Below are positions 1 through 5,522 of a stretch of DNA of 5,522 nt, piece after piece. Under the pieces are notes generated by a model. That model worked only from the letters and a program-made list of their open reading frames with translations, searched no databases and was not told the DNA's origin. This stretch comes from Bordetella parapertussis (lineage in GTDB: Bacteria > Pseudomonadota > Gammaproteobacteria > Burkholderiales > Burkholderiaceae_B), in the NCBI GenBank assembly GCA_945868195.1, contig CAMBLP010000144.1, forward strand, positions 1 through 5,522, in the 5' to 3' direction. A program made the position numbers and the translations under genes. How positions within the stretch are numbered: the stretch's first letter is position 1; the number at the start of each line of letters is the position of its first letter.

Positions 1-23
1 GCCCAGAAAGCCTAAGGTTTTCG

Positions 24-52
24 GATGTACCTGAGACGGCATTTTGTACAAT
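24..52 (+). promoter_or_regulatory. Weak sigma70-like promoter candidate for gcdH
   Basis: TACAAT at 47-52 matches the -10 consensus at five of six positions and would place transcription start near base 59, leaving a leader of roughly 24 nt. The hexamer 17 nt upstream (GATGTA, 24-29) is a poor -35, so an activator would probably be needed if this is the promoter. TACAAT overlaps the 8-bp palindrome TTGTACAA at 44-51. The region is AT-rich, so a chance match is quite possible. Confidence 0.3.
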
Positions 53-71
53 TTTAGATAGTTTTTAATTT

Positions 72-75
72 GGAG
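72..75 (+). promoter_or_regulatory. Ribosome binding site deciding the gcdH start
   Basis: GGAG lies 7 nt before the ATG at 83 and only 1 nt before the in-frame ATG at 77. Normal Shine-Dalgarno spacing therefore favours base 83, which removes two residues (Met-Thr) from the longest reading frame. Confidence 0.7.
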
Positions 76-82
76 CATGACA

Positions 83-1273
83 ATGGCTGAAGCCACTTTC
101 AACTGGGAAGACCCTCTCTTGCTGGACAGCCAGCTGACCGACGAAGAGCGCATGGTGCGCGACGCTGCGCGCGCGTACTGTCAGGACAAGCTAGCCCCAC
201 GCGTCCTCGAGGGTTTTCGTCACGAGAAAACAGACGTCAAGATTTTCCCTGAAATGGGTGAATTAGGACTGCTTGGCGCCACGATCCCTGTTGAGTACGG
301 CGGCTCTGGCTTGAACTACGTCAGCTACGGCCTGATTGCCCGCGAAGTCGAGCGCGTTGACTCTGGCTATCGTTCAATGATGAGCGTGCAGTCGTCACTC
401 GTCATGTTACCGATCAACGAATTCGGTAGCGAAGCGCAAAAGCAAAAATATCTGCCCAAACTCGCCCGCGGCGAATGGATCGGCTGTTTCGGCCTGACCG
501 AGCCCAACCATGGTTCTGACCCAGCCGGCATGGAAACCCGCGCCGTCAAGACAGCCCATGGCTACTCACTGACCGGCAACAAGATGTGGATTTCCAACTC
601 ACCTATCGCGGACGTGTTCGTTGTCTGGGGCAAGTGCGTGGGCGGCGACTACGACGGTCGTATCCGCGGTTTTATCCTTGAAAAAGGAATGAAAGGTCTG
701 TCAGCACCTGCCATTCATGGCAAAGTGGGTTTGCGTGCTTCCATTACGGGTGAAATCGTGATGGATAGCGTGGAAATCAGCGACGACCAAATGTTGCCTG
801 GCGTCTCCGGTCTCAAAGGCCCCTTTACCTGCCTCAATTCCGCACGTTTTGGTATCGCTTGGGGTGCCCTCGGTGCAGCAGAGTTCTGCTGGCACATGGC
901 GCGTCAATACACCATGGACCGCAAACAATTCGGTCGTCCACTTGCCGCCAACCAGTTGATCCAGAAAAAACTGGCCGACATGCAAACCGAAATCACACTT
1001 GGGCTGCAGGGTTGCTTGCGTCTAGGTCGTATGAAAGATGAAGGGACCGCTGCGGTTGAAATCACGTCGATCATGAAGCGTAACTCCTGCGGCAAATCGC
1101 TCGACATCGCACGCATGGCGCGCGACATGTTGGGTGGTAACGGCATCTCTGACGAGTATGGTGTGGCGCGTCACTTGGTCAACCTCGAAGTGGTCAACAC
1201 CTACGAAGGTACGCATGATGTGCATGCCCTGATCTTGGGTCGTGCACAGACAGGGATTCAGGCATTCTTTTAA
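83..1273 (+). CDS. gcdH: Glutaryl-CoA dehydrogenase (FAD-dependent acyl-CoA dehydrogenase family)
   Basis: Oxidises and decarboxylates glutaryl-CoA to crotonyl-CoA and CO2 in the cytoplasm, passing electrons from FAD to electron-transferring flavoprotein; it serves lysine, tryptophan and glutarate breakdown. I take the second ATG (base 83) as start, giving 396 aa, because GGAG at 72-75 lies 7 nt before it but only 1 nt before the ATG at 77. In this numbering the acyl-CoA dehydrogenase signature [12 protein letters not shown] is near 135-146 and the second signature, starting [10 protein letters not shown], near 282-300. The C-terminal [17 protein letters not shown] carries the catalytic base Glu375 (human Glu370). 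[11 protein letters not shown] near 95-105 carries Arg97, matching the human Arg94 that contacts the substrate's distal carboxylate. That Arg and the [16 protein letters not shown] block distinguish glutaryl-CoA dehydrogenase from other acyl-CoA dehydrogenases. Length is normal for the family and no frameshift is seen. No regulator gene is visible in the 82 bases upstream. The downstream neighbour converges on it. Confidence 0.95.
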   Translation: MAEATFNWEDPLLLDSQLTDEERMVRDAARAYCQDKLAPRVLEGFRHEKTDVKIFPEMGELGLLGATIPVEYGGSGLNYVSYGLIAREVERVDSGYRSMMSVQSSLVMLPINEFGSEAQKQKYLPKLARGEWIGCFGLTEPNHGSDPAGMETRAVKTAHGYSLTGNKMWISNSPIADVFVVWGKCVGGDYDGRIRGFILEKGMKGLSAPAIHGKVGLRASITGEIVMDSVEISDDQMLPGVSGLKGPFTCLNSARFGIAWGALGAAEFCWHMARQYTMDRKQFGRPLAANQLIQKKLADMQTEITLGLQGCLRLGRMKDEGTAAVEITSIMKRNSCGKSLDIARMARDMLGGNGISDEYGVARHLVNLEVVNTYEGTHDVHALILGRAQTGIQAFF

Positions 1274-1298
1274 TTAATTTAAAAACTGCTTGAGTTTT
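1268..1298. terminator. Possible weak bidirectional terminator at the gcdH/racemase junction
   Basis: Two short overlapping inverted repeats sit where the convergent genes meet. TTTTAA (1268-1273) pairs with TTAAAA (1279-1284) across a 5-nt loop, and AAAACT (1282-1287) pairs with AGTTTT (1293-1298) across GCTTG. Read on the minus strand, the second stem is followed by a short T run. Stems are only 6 bp and nearly all A-T, so neither is a strong intrinsic terminator. The region covers the last codons of both genes. It is listed because no other terminator exists between the two transcripts. Confidence 0.25.
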
Positions 1299-1933
1299 CT
1301 TACGGCACTATCGGGTGTCGTCATGATCTGCGCTTGCGTTCGAATCATCGGATGCTTCGCAGCAGCCGCCATCGAAAATTGTCCCAGTACGATGGTTGCA
1401 TACTGACTCAGACGATTAATCTGCTCAGCAATCAAAAGGTCATGCTGCGCTTGATCACCTGCTAACAAGGCATCAAGCGCACCCTCCACCATAAAAGAAT
1501 CCACCTGCACCTCAACACCCTTTGCTTGCATCATCTGAGACAGCTCATCACGCAGCGTCTGCAAAGAAGGGCCAAAGGTCGTTAACATCGCGATCGTGCC
1601 ACCCCGTTCGAGTAACTCTTCAAACATCGCTTGGTTGGAGGTCAGAATTGGAATCGACTGTTGAGTTTTAAGATGATTAATGGCTTCGCCAAACGCCGAA
1701 CATGTAAACAAAATGCCATCGGCGCCCGCGTCTACGCAGTACTGACCCAGTCGTGAAAACCGCTCAATCATTCGAGGGGTCATTTTTCCGTCGACCAACA
1801 TATCGACCGCCAAAGACTCCTCGAGTACATTGATGATGCTTGCTTCGGGCCATTGCTGTTTGAAACTTATAGAAGCTGGCGCCATCGAAACGTCAACGGC
1901 ATGCACAAGAAAAATACGGGGTGAACGCATCAT
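1274..1933 (-). CDS. Asp/Glu racemase superfamily protein, second catalytic Cys replaced
   Basis: A 219-aa cytoplasmic protein resembling the aspartate/glutamate/hydantoin racemase, arylmalonate decarboxylase and maleate isomerase superfamily, whose members shift a proton, or lose CO2, next to a carboxylate using one or two cysteines. The first-half motif ADGILFTCSAFGEAI (about 71-85) holds Cys78, the usual first active-site Cys. GGTIAMLTTFGPS (about 111-123) fits the conserved start of the second half. The second-half strand ATIVLGQFSMAAAA (about 179-192) is where the second Cys is normally found, but residue 186 is Phe. The only other Cys, Cys66, is outside these motifs. A classical two-base racemase mechanism therefore looks unlikely, and the substrate is unknown. 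The gene starts with two consecutive ATGs, 2 nt after the stop of the Bug-protein gene, with CCGGAA (1939-1944) as a weak ribosome site inside that gene; translational coupling is likely. Family call is fairly sure; the reaction is not. Confidence 0.8.
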   Translation of the reverse strand: MMRSPRIFLVHAVDVSMAPASISFKQQWPEASIINVLEESLAVDMLVDGKMTPRMIERFSRLGQYCVDAGADGILFTCSAFGEAINHLKTQQSIPILTSNQAMFEELLERGGTIAMLTTFGPSLQTLRDELSQMMQAKGVEVQVDSFMVEGALDALLAGDQAQHDLLIAEQINRLSQYATIVLGQFSMAAAAKHPMIRTQAQIMTTPDSAVRKLKQFLN

Positions 1934-1935
1934 GA

Positions 1936-2910
1936 TTATTCCGGCTGAATCCCAGCATCTTTGACAACTTTGCCAGCTCGGGCGATCTCTTGATTGAGTA
2001 GCTCGGCAAGTTGCTTGGATCCACCAATCATAGGAGCCGCTCCAATAGAACGAATTTTTGCGTCTGTTTCTGGGTCTTTCAGCACAGTCTCAATCTCTCT
2101 GGAAAGACGATCAATAATGGCCTGAGGCGTTTTTGCGGGAGCAAAGACGCCAACCCAGGCGCTGTACTCAAAGCCTGGTAAACCAAGCTCCGCAACCGTC
2201 GGCAGCTCAGGGGCTTGCTGTACCCGCGTCAAACTCGTCACGCCAATAGAGCGAATCTTATCGGCTTTAATATTGGGCACAGACGTTGCAACAGGTTCGC
2301 ACACGATTTGAAGCTGCCCACCCATCAGGTCATTGAGTGCTTGTGGCGAACTTTTATAGTTAATCATTTTCAGGTCGATGCCCGCCATCGTACGGAACAT
2401 TTCCATACATATTTTAGAACCCACTGTCGCAGTCCCGTAGTTCAGCTTACCCGGATTTGCTTTGGCATAAGCGATAAATTCTTTTAGATTTTTTGCTGGC
2501 ACACTTGGGTTAATGACCAGTACGTTATAAAAATCTTTCAGGGCCATCGATACCGGTGCGAGATCGTTGATAGGATGAAATGGAAGGCTCTTACGCAATT
2601 GGTAGTTAGCCGCTAAGGTTGTACTTGAGCCAAGCACAAGTGTATAGCCATCAGGATCCGCCTTAGCACCCGCGTTCACCCCAATCACGCCTTCAGCACC
2701 CGGGCGATTTTCTACAATGACTTGCTGCCCCAACCGCTGAGACAACTTAGCTGCGACAACGCGTGCCACCACATCGGTCGCACCACCTGCCCCCAGAGGC
2801 ACGATGAGCTTGATCGCCTTGGAGGGATAAGCATCCTGAGCGAGTGCAACACTTGCGAATGCAGACGTTGTTAAAGCAACTGCACAGATTGTTCTTAAAA
2901 TACTTTTCAT
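1936..2910 (-). CDS. Bug/TctC-family periplasmic tripartite tricarboxylate transporter substrate-binding protein
   Basis: A 324-aa extracytoplasmic solute receptor of the Bordetella uptake gene (Bug)/TctC family, which captures small carboxylates or related solutes for TctAB-type transporters or for sensing. Residues 1-24 form a Sec signal peptide: Lys2/Arg6, a hydrophobic stretch, then cleavage at ALA|QD. The mature protein opens with the family pattern YPSKAIKLIVPLGAGGATD (28-46), then VIVENRPGAEGVIG (64-77), DPDGYTLVLGSS (85-96) and YGTATVGS (158-165). The C-terminal ELPTVAELGLPGFEYSAW (235-252) and GVFAPAKTPQAII (254-266) blocks are standard. The usual PYKG-type segment reads NYKSS (184-188). 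Cys168 and Cys204 are the only mature cysteines and could form a disulfide in the periplasm. TGGAGA 6 nt before the ATG is a good ribosome site. No TctA or TctB gene lies in the window, so its transporter partner is elsewhere or absent. The ligand cannot be read from sequence. Confidence 0.93.
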   Translation of the reverse strand: MKSILRTICAVALTTSAFASVALAQDAYPSKAIKLIVPLGAGGATDVVARVVAAKLSQRLGQQVIVENRPGAEGVIGVNAGAKADPDGYTLVLGSSTTLAANYQLRKSLPFHPINDLAPVSMALKDFYNVLVINPSVPAKNLKEFIAYAKANPGKLNYGTATVGSKICMEMFRTMAGIDLKMINYKSSPQALNDLMGGQLQIVCEPVATSVPNIKADKIRSIGVTSLTRVQQAPELPTVAELGLPGFEYSAWVGVFAPAKTPQAIIDRLSREIETVLKDPETDAKIRSIGAAPMIGGSKQLAELLNQEIARAGKVVKDAGIQPE

Positions 2911-2969
2911 CGTTGTCTCCAGGTTGGATATAGACTCTTTTGAGTTCTCTTATCTTTGTACAGAATAGA

Positions 2970-3752
2970 TCAGACTATGGGGGTCGCACCACCATCTAAA
3001 GGTAAAACAATACCATTCAGATGTCTAGAGTGCGGACTCGCCAACCACACGACAGCCTGAGCGACATCTTCTGGTGTGCCTTGTCTAGCCATAAATACTG
3101 GATTTGCCGAAGGACTCGAGACCAATTTCGCAGCCAAGGCATCGAAACGTGCTGAAGCAATAGGGCCCGGCGCGATCGTGTTTGCCCGTATGCCCTGATC
3201 CTTGTATCGGTCAGAAATACCTTTTGTTAACAAGTTCACGGAGGCATTCATACACCCGCCGGGTAAATGTGCAGGCGAAGGCAGTTTTCCTGCTTTACCA
3301 GAAATATTGATGATCACGCCCCCACCCGCTTTAATCATTGTTGGTAAAACAGCACGCATCGAGCGCACATACACCATCAACTTATTTTGAAATGTTCGTT
3401 CCCAATCATCGTCCATCAAATCAAGAAACTCGCCAAAAGTCGATGAAGCAGTTGAGTTGATCAATATGTTTATTTTTCCTGACTGCCGAATAATCTCTCG
3501 TGCAGCATGTGTCACCTCGTCCGCGCTGGTGGCATCCAGCATACGAACTCTCGCTTGGCCACCTGCTTGGGCGATCCTGTCTTGTAGCGCATCGAGCTTG
3601 ACTCTGTCGCGACCGCTTAGCCATACAGTGACACCTTGCAGTGCGAGTAATTCAGCCACTGCAGAACCTATCGCACCCGAGGCACCTAATACCCAGGCAC
3701 ACTGACCATCTAGTGCGTCGTTTCCGCGTAAATCCTGGTGAATGTATGTCAT
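2970..3752 (-). CDS. Divergent SDR-family protein lacking the Tyr-Lys catalytic pair
   Basis: A 260-aa classical-length short-chain dehydrogenase/reductase fold. The N-terminal Rossmann motif is GASGAIG (23-29), fitting the NAD(P)-binding TGxxxGxG pattern with a Gly in place of the first Thr. INSTAS (98-103) stands where NNAG is usual, Asn123 matches the conserved structural Asn, and Ser151 in IINIS matches the catalytic Ser. Aligning the following segment with ordinary SDRs puts GGCMN (165-169) on YxxxK, so Tyr is Gly165 and Lys is Asn169. GIRANTIAPGPI (187-198), RQGTPEDVAQAVVWLAS (223-239) and the final LPLDGG (250-255) are normal. It may still bind nucleotide, but standard hydride-transfer chemistry is doubtful. 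Start chosen at 3752 because AAGGAG (3760-3765) lies 7 nt upstream; the frame is open to 3848, but that extra part overlaps the tsaC 3' end and does not look like SDR sequence. It follows tsaC by 28 nt and precedes the Bug gene. Substrate unknown. Confidence 0.9.
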   Translation of the reverse strand: MTYIHQDLRGNDALDGQCAWVLGASGAIGSAVAELLALQGVTVWLSGRDRVKLDALQDRIAQAGGQARVRMLDATSADEVTHAAREIIRQSGKINILINSTASSTFGEFLDLMDDDWERTFQNKLMVYVRSMRAVLPTMIKAGGGVIINISGKAGKLPSPAHLPGGCMNASVNLLTKGISDRYKDQGIRANTIAPGPIASARFDALAAKLVSSPSANPVFMARQGTPEDVAQAVVWLASPHSRHLNGIVLPLDGGATPIV

Positions 3753-3759
3753 CAACGTA

Positions 3760-3765
3760 CTCCTT
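3760..3765 (-). promoter_or_regulatory. Strong ribosome binding site fixing the SDR start
   Basis: AAGGAG on the minus strand, within GGAAGGAGT, lies 7 nt before the ATG at 3752. It is the best Shine-Dalgarno site in the window and settles the start in favour of 3752 over the longer frame beginning at 3848. It lies entirely in the 28-nt gap after tsaC, so the SDR can be translated from a tsaC read-through transcript without coupling. Confidence 0.85.
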
Positions 3766-3780
3766 CCTCGCTTATTACTC

Positions 3781-4803
3781 TTAAAAAGCTGCGGCTGCGC
3801 GCCCAAGACGATCTTTGATTCCCAGCCATTCGGGAGTATCCGGCACATCTTCCCACAGCATCAAAGCGTAATGATTTTGATCTAACGCACGCAGCGTTGC
3901 ATATAAGGCATATCCATACGCTTCAGGCTGAGTAGGCATTGAGACCCACTCAATGTTCTCAAGCTGAGGATGTAAAGCTTGATCGATGCTGTGTGTGACA
4001 CACACTATTTTCTTCGTTGTATGAGACAGCTGTTGCAGCGCGGCAGACATGATCCCTGTTCGATTGACAAGTTTGATCGGAGTTTGAGGCGCGTAATGTG
4101 ACTTGAGCGCACCCGATACACGAGGCGCCTGTGCATCAGGTTGGGAAACAGGCATCTCCAGTATCTGAGAGATTTGTTTCGACGTCACGCACCCTGGGCG
4201 CAACAGCACAGGACCGACCCCTTGACTCAGACGCGATAGATCAATAATGGTCGACTCGATGCCAACTTCGCTAGAACCACCCTCAAGGATTAGCATGCCT
4301 GCCGCGACAAGTTCGGGAAACTCATCTCGAACGTGCGAAGCTTGTGAAGGCGAGACTTGACCGAATTTATTCGCAGAAGGCCCCGCGATACCACCCTGAC
4401 CCGAGGGCTTACCTGCAGCAAACGCACGAATCAGTCTTTGTGCGATAGGATGTGAAGGACAACGCAGACCCACGCTATCCTGACCGCCACTGACAACATC
4501 GGAAATATGTGCGGCACGCTTGAGAATCAAGGTCAAAGGCCCTGGCCAAAACGCATCAATCAGGACGCGCGCTTCGTCTGGCACCGAAGCCGCCCAATAA
4601 GACAAGTCCGCCTCGGGAGCCACATGCACAATCACAGGATGATTGGAGGGGCGCCCCTTGGCTTGATAAATCCGCTCTACCGCCTCGCGACTCTCGGCGT
4701 CTGCACCGAGCCCATACACCGTCTCAGTTGGAAAGGCGACCAAGCCGCCTCGAAGCAACACCTGAGCAGCTTGATTGATTTCGCGATCAGAGGCAGTGGT
4801 CAC
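3781..4803 (-). CDS. tsaC: L-threonylcarbamoyladenylate synthase (TsaC/Sua5, long form)
   Basis: Makes threonylcarbamoyl-AMP from threonine, bicarbonate and ATP, the first step of the universal t6A37 modification of ANN-decoding tRNAs; TsaB/TsaD/TsaE then transfer the group. At 340 aa this is the Sua5-type long form. The YrdC domain (about 1-205) has LVAFPTETVYGLGADA (21-36), the KGR motif (49-51) of the substrate site, the SxN-type GPSANKFG (141-148), GIESTIID (181-188) and LLRPG (200-204). A linker with SGALKSHYAPQTP (230-242) leads to a C-terminal Sua5 domain ending in the characteristic PEWLGIKDRLGRAAAA (324-339). The start is GTG, 12 nt after the purK stop, with GGTGG (4808-4812) only 4 nt ahead, so its translation is probably coupled to purK. 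No frameshift or missing motif is seen. sua5 is an equally valid name. Confidence 0.95.
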   Translation of the reverse strand: MTTASDREINQAAQVLLRGGLVAFPTETVYGLGADAESREAVERIYQAKGRPSNHPVIVHVAPEADLSYWAASVPDEARVLIDAFWPGPLTLILKRAAHISDVVSGGQDSVGLRCPSHPIAQRLIRAFAAGKPSGQGGIAGPSANKFGQVSPSQASHVRDEFPELVAAGMLILEGGSSEVGIESTIIDLSRLSQGVGPVLLRPGCVTSKQISQILEMPVSQPDAQAPRVSGALKSHYAPQTPIKLVNRTGIMSAALQQLSHTTKKIVCVTHSIDQALHPQLENIEWVSMPTQPEAYGYALYATLRALDQNHYALMLWEDVPDTPEWLGIKDRLGRAAAAF

Positions 4804-4815
4804 TGAGCCACCGCG

Positions 4816-5522
4816 TTAAAGCGTTACCGCAACGGGCAAGCGCAAAACCTGCACCACCTGGTTGGCATGGGAGACTGCCTCGGCGATTGTCGACCCCATA
4901 CAGTTGACATGACCCATCTTGCGTGCGCGGCGCGCCTCGCGCTTGCCATAGAGATGCAAAGCTGAACCTGGCACGGCTAAGACATCCTGCCAATTAGGTT
5001 CAGCTTGTCGGTCATCCAAGCCCGGATACCAGACATCACCCAAAATATTGAGCATCACCACGGGGGCAAGCAAGCGCGTGCTACCCAGTGGCAAACCCGC
5101 CATGACGCGCGCCTGTTGCTCAAACTGACTGGTCACGCAGGCATTCATACTGAAGTGTCCGCTGTTGTGAGGACGTGGTGCGATTTCATTGACAAGCAAC
5201 TGACCGTCGCCCAACACAAAAAATTCTACACACAGCACACCTTCATATTTGAGGCCCTGCGCAATAGCCAACGCAGCCTCAGTTGCTCGTGCTGTCATGG
5301 CAACTGCTTGCATGTCGACGGTCGTCACGGCCAGGATGCCTTGCTCGTGGACGTTGCGCGCGACCGGAAAGACCGCGCACTGACCGTCCAAGCCACGTGC
5401 CAATACGACTGAGAGCTCTTCTTTGAGATCGAGCATGGCTTCGAGCACGCAAGGTACGCCACCAAATTCAGCAAACGCTTTCAACGCTTCCTCAAACGAA
5501 CTTACACGCGCTTGGCCTTTAC
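4816..5522 (-). CDS. purK: N5-carboxyaminoimidazole ribonucleotide synthase, C-terminal part (5' end outside window)
   Basis: ATP-grasp enzyme that uses ATP and bicarbonate to carboxylate 5-aminoimidazole ribonucleotide to N5-CAIR, feeding PurE in purine synthesis. The reading frame runs off the right edge with no start: the first visible residues are KGQARV, part of the family's DGKGQARV nucleotide-binding loop, so roughly the N-terminal third is missing. The visible 234 residues include the SFEEA helix, CVLEAMLDLKEELSVVLAR (ATP-grasp; bases about 5449-5395), and EGVLCVEFFV followed by NEIAPRPHNSGH (5190-5155), with the metal- and phosphate-contacting Glu, Asn and Arg/His of the active site. 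The C-terminal PurK domain follows, with LHLYGK and RKMGHVN near the end. The TTG at 5484 is an internal Leu codon, not a start. purE, its usual partner, would be expected just upstream outside the window. The stop lies 12 nt before the tsaC start. Confidence 0.95.
   Translation of the reverse strand, partial: KGQARVSSFEEALKAFAEFGGVPCVLEAMLDLKEELSVVLARGLDGQCAVFPVARNVHEQGILAVTTVDMQAVAMTARATEAALAIAQGLKYEGVLCVEFFVLGDGQLLVNEIAPRPHNSGHFSMNACVTSQFEQQARVMAGLPLGSTRLLAPVVMLNILGDVWYPGLDDRQAEPNWQDVLAVPGSALHLYGKREARRARKMGHVNCMGSTIAEAVSHANQVVQVLRLPVAVTL

Noticed and set aside
44..51. Palindrome TTGTACAA ahead of gcdH as an operator, with a similar TTTGTACA at 2955-2962
   Set aside because: An 8-bp palindrome in AT-rich DNA and one partial match elsewhere are expected by chance; no regulator gene is nearby to support it.
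701..1225. Several 60-94 aa open frames antisense to gcdH
   Set aside because: They overlap each other and a highly conserved gene in other frames, with no recognisable motifs.
2934..2945. Inverted repeat ACTC-TTTT-GAGT in the gap between the SDR and Bug genes
   Set aside because: Only 4-bp arms and no T run at a suitable distance; too short to call a terminator or operator.
2911..2969. Search for a promoter ahead of the Bug gene on the minus strand
   Set aside because: TATATC- and TGTACA-like hexamers occur, but their spacing (24 nt) is wrong for a sigma70 promoter; nothing convincing was found.
3753..3848. N-terminal extension of the SDR frame by 32 residues, overlapping the tsaC 3' end
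   Set aside because: No ribosome site supports it, it does not resemble SDR N-termini, and a strong AAGGAG sits ideally before the ATG at 3752.
5005..5412. 135-aa open frame on the plus strand opposite purK
   Set aside because: It lies wholly antisense to a clearly recognised ATP-grasp coding region, resembles no family I know, and has no supporting start context.
5482..5484. TTG at 5482-5484 as a purK start codon
   Set aside because: The frame continues upstream with KGQARVSSFEEA, conserved PurK sequence, so this codon is internal.
1..5522. Checks for tRNA, rRNA, CRISPR, insertion sequence, att site and riboswitch
   Set aside because: No cloverleaf, repeat-spacer pattern, transposase, long terminal inverted repeat or sizeable structured leader was seen; the window is almost entirely coding.

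Overview
The window looks like a chromosomal segment from a betaproteobacterium of the Burkholderiales, probably Alcaligenaceae (Bordetella/Achromobacter/Advenella-like). The reasons are a periplasmic Bug/TctC-type solute-binding protein (a family greatly expanded in that group), a purK-tsaC/sua5 gene pair typical of betaproteobacteria, and a bacterial glutaryl-CoA dehydrogenase. Base composition appears moderate, which argues against the high-GC Bordetella core species. The genus assignment is inference only.

Layout. Bases 1-76 are a short leader with a weak promoter candidate. One plus-strand gene, gcdH (glutaryl-CoA dehydrogenase), fills about 83-1273. The rest is a co-directional minus-strand run, in transcription order: purK (enters from the right edge, 5' end missing), tsaC/sua5 (GTG start, 12 nt after purK), a divergent short-chain dehydrogenase/reductase (SDR; 28 nt after tsaC), a Bug/TctC substrate-binding protein (59 nt after the SDR), and an Asp/Glu-racemase-superfamily protein (2 nt after tctC). 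The racemase gene converges on gcdH, and the two stop codons touch with no base between them. No RNA genes, mobile elements, CRISPR arrays or long repeats were seen, and no stretch of more than about 76 bases lacks a gene.

How the genes fit together. purK (purine synthesis) and tsaC (t6A tRNA modification) are housekeeping genes. The SDR, Bug protein and racemase-like protein look like an accessory carboxylate uptake/metabolism cassette behind them. The Bug gene has no TctA/TctB membrane genes in the window, so it is an orphan receptor here. gcdH, on the other strand, serves glutaryl-CoA breakdown (lysine/tryptophan/glutarate catabolism); any metabolic link to the cassette is speculative.

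The most interesting points are two accessory enzymes with non-canonical active sites. The SDR lacks the Tyr-x-x-x-Lys catalytic pair (Gly and Asn occupy those positions). The racemase-like protein keeps the first catalytic Cys but has Phe where the second is expected. Neither is evidence of a wholly new system, but together with the orphan Bug protein they make a small uncharacterised cassette worth a comparative look.
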